Shown piece by piece: positions 44,723-47,639 of a stretch of DNA of 47,639 nucleotides. A program made the translations under genes and the position numbers. The notes under the pieces are model-generated. The model was not told the origin of the DNA. It saw nothing but the letters and a program-made list of their open reading frames with translations, and did no database searches. The stretch covers positions 1 through 47,639 of the forward strand of contig JACRTB010000021.1 of NCBI GenBank assembly GCA_014385025.1, given 5' to 3'. Origin of the DNA: Yanshouia hominis. GTDB lineage: Bacteria; Bacillota; Clostridia; Oscillospirales; Ruminococcaceae. Position 1 is the first letter of the stretch; each line of letters begins with the position of its first letter.

Positions 44723-46633
44723 ATGAAACAAATGATCAGAAAAAAGCTCAGCCTTATCATCCTCGCCGCAATGCTGCTTTCCCTCCTGTTTAATTACGCC
44801 GTCCAAACCCGGGGCGCCCGCCGGGACATGCTGTTCACCTCGCAGGAGCTGTTCTGGCAGATCCACCAGATTCTCGAACAGAACGCCGCCGAGACAAAGC
44901 AGATCGAGTACGATTTCAAGGAAAGCTGCCTTGTCCGCGCAAAGGCCGCGGCCTATATCGTCCAGTCGCGCCCCGATATTGTCGGCCATCAGGCGGAAAT
45001 GGAAAAGGTTGCAAACCTGCTGGATGTCGATGAATTTCACCTTTTCGATCCGGACGGAACCCTCTATGGCGGCTCACAGCCGAAATATTTCGGCCTGAAC
45101 TTCCGCTCGGGGGAGCAGATGCAGTTTTTCCTGCCGATGCTTTCCGACCGGTCGCTGGAGCTTTGCCAGGACATTACCCCCAACACCGCCGAGCAGAAGC
45201 TGATGCAGTATGCGGCGGTCTGGCGCGAGGACGGCGAGGGCATCGTCCAGATCGGCATGACGCCCGGCCGGGTCCTCGATGCCAAGAAGAAAAACGAGCT
45301 TTCCTACATTTTTTCGCTGCTGACCGCCGACAGCGGCGCGGCCATCTATGCGATCGACGCCGAGAGCTATGAGGTCCTCGGCTCCACCGATCCCGATCAG
45401 CTCGGCAAAACCGCCGGTGAAATCGGAATTGATCCGAAAAAAATTCCCACCGGGCGGGAGGGACTGCGCGCCACCGTCGCCGGACGGGACAGCTACTGCG
45501 CCTTTTCCTTTTCCGGTCCGGTAATCCTCGTGCGGACCCGCACCATCGACAGCCTCTATCAGAGCGTGAACCAGGATACTCTGCTGCTGGCCCTCTACCT
45601 TTTGCTGGGGGCGGTCATCCTGCTCTTTACAATTTTCCATTATCTCGACAGCTACATCATCAGCGGAATTTCCGCCGTCAACCGAAAGCTGATGACCATC
45701 ACCGGCGGAGACCTCGACGCGGTCGTGGAGGTGCGCACCACCCCGGAATTCGCCGAGCTGAGCGGCCACATCAACTCGATGGTCCGCAGCCTGCTGGATA
45801 TGACCAACAAGCTCTCGGAAATTCTTGAAATCGCCCGCATTCCGATCGGGGTCTATGAATACAACCAGGGGATGAAGCGGGTGCTGGCGACCAGCCGGAT
45901 CGCGGATATCCTGCGCCTCTCGAAAGGGGAGGCCGAGGGCATCCTCGCCGACCATGCCCGCTTTGAGGCGGTGCTGACCGAAATCCGGCGGCGTCCCGTT
46001 GATCCGGAACGCGGGATTTATGAGCTTCCCGGCCCGGACCGGCGCTTTGTGCGGATGGAATCCTTCTCCCGCGAGCACGGCACCCTGGGCATCGTGGTGG
46101 ATGTCACCGAGGACATCGCCGAAAAGCAGCGGATCGAACATGAACGGGACGTGGATCAGCTCACCGGCCTGTATAACCGCCGGGCCTTCTACCGCAACGC
46201 GGACCCCCTCTTCAGCGATGCCGGCCGGCTGGGTCAGGCGGTGCTGGTCATGATTGATTCCGATAACCTCAAGCAGGTCAACGACCGCCACGGCCATGAG
46301 AACGGCGACCGCTATCTCCAGATGATTGCCGGGTTGCTGCAATCGCTTCCGGCAGAAAAAAAGCTGACCGCGCGGCTGAGCGGAGACGAATTCGTGCTGC
46401 TGGTCTACGGCTGTTCCAGTCGGCAGGAGCTTGACGGTGCAATCCGCCGGCTCGACCTCTCGATGAAGGGCTGCTCCCTTCCGCTGGGCGACGGCCGGGA
46501 AATTCCCGTCAGCTTCTCGGCGGGATGCGCCTTCTTCCCCGAGGACGGGAATGATTTCCACATTCTGCTCAAGCGCGCCGACGACCGGATGTACCGCAAC
46601 AAGCAGCAAAGCAAGCAGAACGGCAGGATATGA
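44723..46633 (+). CDS. Membrane-bound diguanylate cyclase (SGDEF)
   Basis: A 636-residue protein. TM1 is about 8-27, an extracytoplasmic sensor about 28-288 and TM2 about 290-312. A HAMP-like segment, a PAS-like stretch (IARIPIGVYEYNQGMKRVLA) and a C-terminal GGDEF domain (about 470-630) follow. The active-site motif is SGDEF in RLSGDEFVLL, compatible with c-di-GMP synthesis; LTGLYNRRAFY and DSDNLKQVNDRHGHENGDRY are also intact. No RxxD inhibitory site precedes the motif, so product inhibition may be absent. No EAL domain is attached. The ATG at 44723 is the first in frame; GAAAGGGG lies about 10 nt upstream. It appears monocistronic. Confidence 0.93.
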   Translation: MKQMIRKKLSLIILAAMLLSLLFNYAVQTRGARRDMLFTSQELFWQIHQILEQNAAETKQIEYDFKESCLVRAKAAAYIVQSRPDIVGHQAEMEKVANLLDVDEFHLFDPDGTLYGGSQPKYFGLNFRSGEQMQFFLPMLSDRSLELCQDITPNTAEQKLMQYAAVWREDGEGIVQIGMTPGRVLDAKKKNELSYIFSLLTADSGAAIYAIDAESYEVLGSTDPDQLGKTAGEIGIDPKKIPTGREGLRATVAGRDSYCAFSFSGPVILVRTRTIDSLYQSVNQDTLLLALYLLLGAVILLFTIFHYLDSYIISGISAVNRKLMTITGGDLDAVVEVRTTPEFAELSGHINSMVRSLLDMTNKLSEILEIARIPIGVYEYNQGMKRVLATSRIADILRLSKGEAEGILADHARFEAVLTEIRRRPVDPERGIYELPGPDRRFVRMESFSREHGTLGIVVDVTEDIAEKQRIEHERDVDQLTGLYNRRAFYRNADPLFSDAGRLGQAVLVMIDSDNLKQVNDRHGHENGDRYLQMIAGLLQSLPAEKKLTARLSGDEFVLLVYGCSSRQELDGAIRRLDLSMKGCSLPLGDGREIPVSFSAGCAFFPEDGNDFHILLKRADDRMYRNKQQSKQNGRI

Positions 46634-46673
46634 AAATCTTCGATACATGGACACGCAGAACGCCGGCATATGA
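46615..46673. repeat. Short duplicated tail of the diguanylate cyclase gene
   Basis: GCAGAACGGCAGGATATGA (46615-46633, ending in the stop codon) is echoed by GCAGAACGCCGGCATATGA (46655-46673), 40 bp downstream, with two mismatches. Confidence 0.5.
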
Positions 46674-46714
46674 CGCGCAAAACACCCGCCTGAAAGATGC
46701 GGCGTCCCATATCT

Positions 46715-46751
46715 CACAAAAACGCCGCGCCCGAATTTCCAGACGCGGCGT
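46715..46751 (-). terminator. Terminator facing the diguanylate cyclase gene
   Basis: ACGCCGCG (46722-46729) pairs with CGCGGCGT (46744-46751). On the reverse strand it is followed by TTTTTGTG. Confidence 0.65.
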
Positions 46752-46766
46752 ATAGTAGGAAAGCAT

Positions 46767-46802
46767 TCTGCCGGAGGATTGTTCTTCCGGCAGATATTTT
46801 TA
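46767..46802 (+). terminator. Terminator after the diguanylate cyclase gene
   Basis: TCTGCCGGA (46767-46775) pairs with TCCGGCAGA (46786-46794), followed by TATTTTT. Confidence 0.85.
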
Positions 46803-46827
46803 ACATCACCCGCCCGGCAAGCCGGGG

Positions 46828-47358
46828 CTATCTGCGTACATAAACCAACTCAGTGATTCCGTTATAGGCCCGCGTTTTACAGAGCCTCAGTTTAATCTCT
46901 TTTTCCATATTTCCAAAAAGCCGGATACCGCTTCCCAAAAGAATAGGAATTACGGAAATATCATATTCGTCAATCAAATCTTTATCCATCAGCTGTTGAA
47001 TGAGGGTTGCTCCACCGCAAATCCAGATATCTTTTCCAGCCTCTGCTTTCAGCCTTTTCAACAAAGCAGCCGGGTTTTCGCTTGTAAACCGAATTTGTTG
47101 GGTGGAACCGCATTCTTTGTGCGTAAGCACATAAGTTGTAAAATTGCCATAAACCCACACTTTGGGAGAAAGTTCTGTAACCACTTGATGATAAGTGTTC
47201 CAGCCCATCAAAATTGTGTCAACGCCCTTCACGAACTCAGAATATGTGTCAATATCTTCATCATCATTTCCTTGCCCGCTCAGCCAGGCAACACTGCCGC
47301 CACGGTCCGCAATATATCCGTCAAGACTCATGGCAATAAATAAAACTGTTTTTCTCAA
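46828..47358 (-). CDS. Dihydrofolate-reductase-fold (RibD C-terminal) protein
   Basis: A 176-residue protein of the YyaP/YwjB group: VLFIAMSLDGYIADRGGSVA, GVDTILMGWNTYHQV, DIWICGGATLIQQLMDKDLI and ISVIPILLGSGIRLF. The fold binds NADPH, but the group has no proven folate activity. The start is a TTG at 47358 with AGAGG 8 nt upstream; the frame is open to 47397. Base composition is lower in GC than the neighbours and an IS element begins about 160 bp upstream, so recent acquisition is possible. Confidence 0.9.
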   Translation of the reverse strand: MRKTVLFIAMSLDGYIADRGGSVAWLSGQGNDDEDIDTYSEFVKGVDTILMGWNTYHQVVTELSPKVWVYGNFTTYVLTHKECGSTQQIRFTSENPAALLKRLKAEAGKDIWICGGATLIQQLMDKDLIDEYDISVIPILLGSGIRLFGNMEKEIKLRLCKTRAYNGITELVYVRR

Positions 47359-47526
47359 TTTCTTTACCTCTCCGACCTCCGAACCGCCGCTGTCCATTAT
47401 AAAATGATATCAAATCTCGCAGGAGCGCGCTTCCATACCGCCCTGCGCGGTATGCGGCGAAGAAAAAGGCGGCAGGATTGTTTCTGCCGCCAAATCTGTT
47501 TTTACGCCGCGCCCGGATTTTGAACT

Positions 47527-47578
47527 GCACCCCATTTGTTAGACAAGTATGATATACTTGCACTAAGAAATGGGGTGC
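47527..47578 (+). promoter_or_regulatory. Nested stem-loop covering the transposase ribosome site
   Basis: GCACCCCATTT (47527-47537) pairs perfectly with AAATGGGGTGC (47568-47578), and inside it CAAGTAT (47544-47550) pairs with ATACTTG (47554-47560). The right arm contains the GGGGTG that precedes the transposase ATG. Confidence 0.65.
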
Positions 47579-47584
47579 TTTATT

Positions 47585-47639
47585 ATGCGGAAAGGAATAC
47601 CAAACAAAAGATACACAGGCGCGTTCAAGCAGATGGTGG
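47585..47639 (+). CDS. IS3-family transposase OrfA, N-terminal fragment
   Basis: The frame starts MRKGIPNKRYTGAFKQMV and runs off the window. This N-terminus is typical of OrfA proteins of IS150-like elements, which carry a helix-turn-helix that binds the terminal repeats; OrfB with the DDE domain should follow. TGGGGTG 7 nt upstream serves as the ribosome site. Confidence 0.82.
   Translation, partial: MRKGIPNKRYTGAFKQMV

Larger units (their letters stand above)
47521..47639 (+). mobile_element. Left end of an IS3-family (IS150-like) element, cut by the window
   Basis: TGAACTGCACCCCATTTGTT at 47521 is a typical terminal repeat of this IS group, followed by the first transposase ORF. The right end lies outside the window. 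Confidence 0.8.

Overview
The window looks like a chromosome segment of a Gram-positive anaerobe of the class Clostridia, probably Oscillospiraceae-like. This is inferred from strong AGGAGG ribosome sites, frequent TTG/GTG starts, YesN/YesM two-component genes, a TRAP-TAXI transporter, an EFR1 flavodoxin-ferredoxin, a DUF4830 protein and an EF-G2 paralogue. Host DNA is GC-rich. One 13.5-kb stretch (about 27457-40998) is clearly AT-richer and is an integrated mobilizable element.

Layout. 1-6240: helix-hairpin-helix (Cdd1-like) and TfoX-C proteins; MarR regulator plus MATE exporter with a near-consensus promoter and palindromic operator; SLC13/ArsB-like permease; YjbR protein; LysR regulator; and, divergent from LysR, a promoter - two micropeptide ORFs (23 and 20 aa, shared YYR-x-F core) - terminator unit. 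6248-12740: tRNA-Gly, then a sugar-sensing operon (YesN-type regulator, YesM-type kinase, periplasmic-binding protein, MglB-like lipoprotein) with no ABC ATPase or permease. 13014-19844: a reverse-strand cluster of YheO-like regulator, RidA, TAXI binding lipoprotein, fused TRAP permease and two M24 metallopeptidases. 20485-27039: EFR1 protein, MBL-fold hydrolase, beta-carbonic anhydrase, an unknown 90-aa protein behind an operator, EF-G2, DUF4830 protein and tRNA-Ser.

The mobile element carries TnpV, a small XRE regulator, a type I restriction-modification operon (hsdM-rhuM-hsdS-hsdR), a small TnpW-like ORF, a structured non-coding region with its own promoter and terminator, an oriT candidate, MobC, a MobA-type relaxase, an unknown protein and a large serine recombinase. 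HsdS has three target-recognition domains and a (GACA)13.75 tract placed so that slippage removes the third one. The same dyad lies at the hsd promoter and in front of the recombinase, so one regulator may control both. Joining the flanks at a shared ATACTG rebuilds a 15-bp stem-loop, the likely insertion site.

41273-47639: cupin, YetF/DUF421 protein, flavodoxin, HxlR regulator, TrmO, a diguanylate cyclase, a DHFR-fold protein and the start of an IS3-family element.

A recurrent host-only oddity is tandem duplication of gene ends: 3' tails (or one 5' end) with their flanking DNA are copied 2-7 times right beside the gene at several independent loci, with periods of about 40-143 bp. The best candidates for undescribed biology are the micropeptide pair, the three-TRD phase-variable HsdS, the structured RNA region and the gene-tail duplications.
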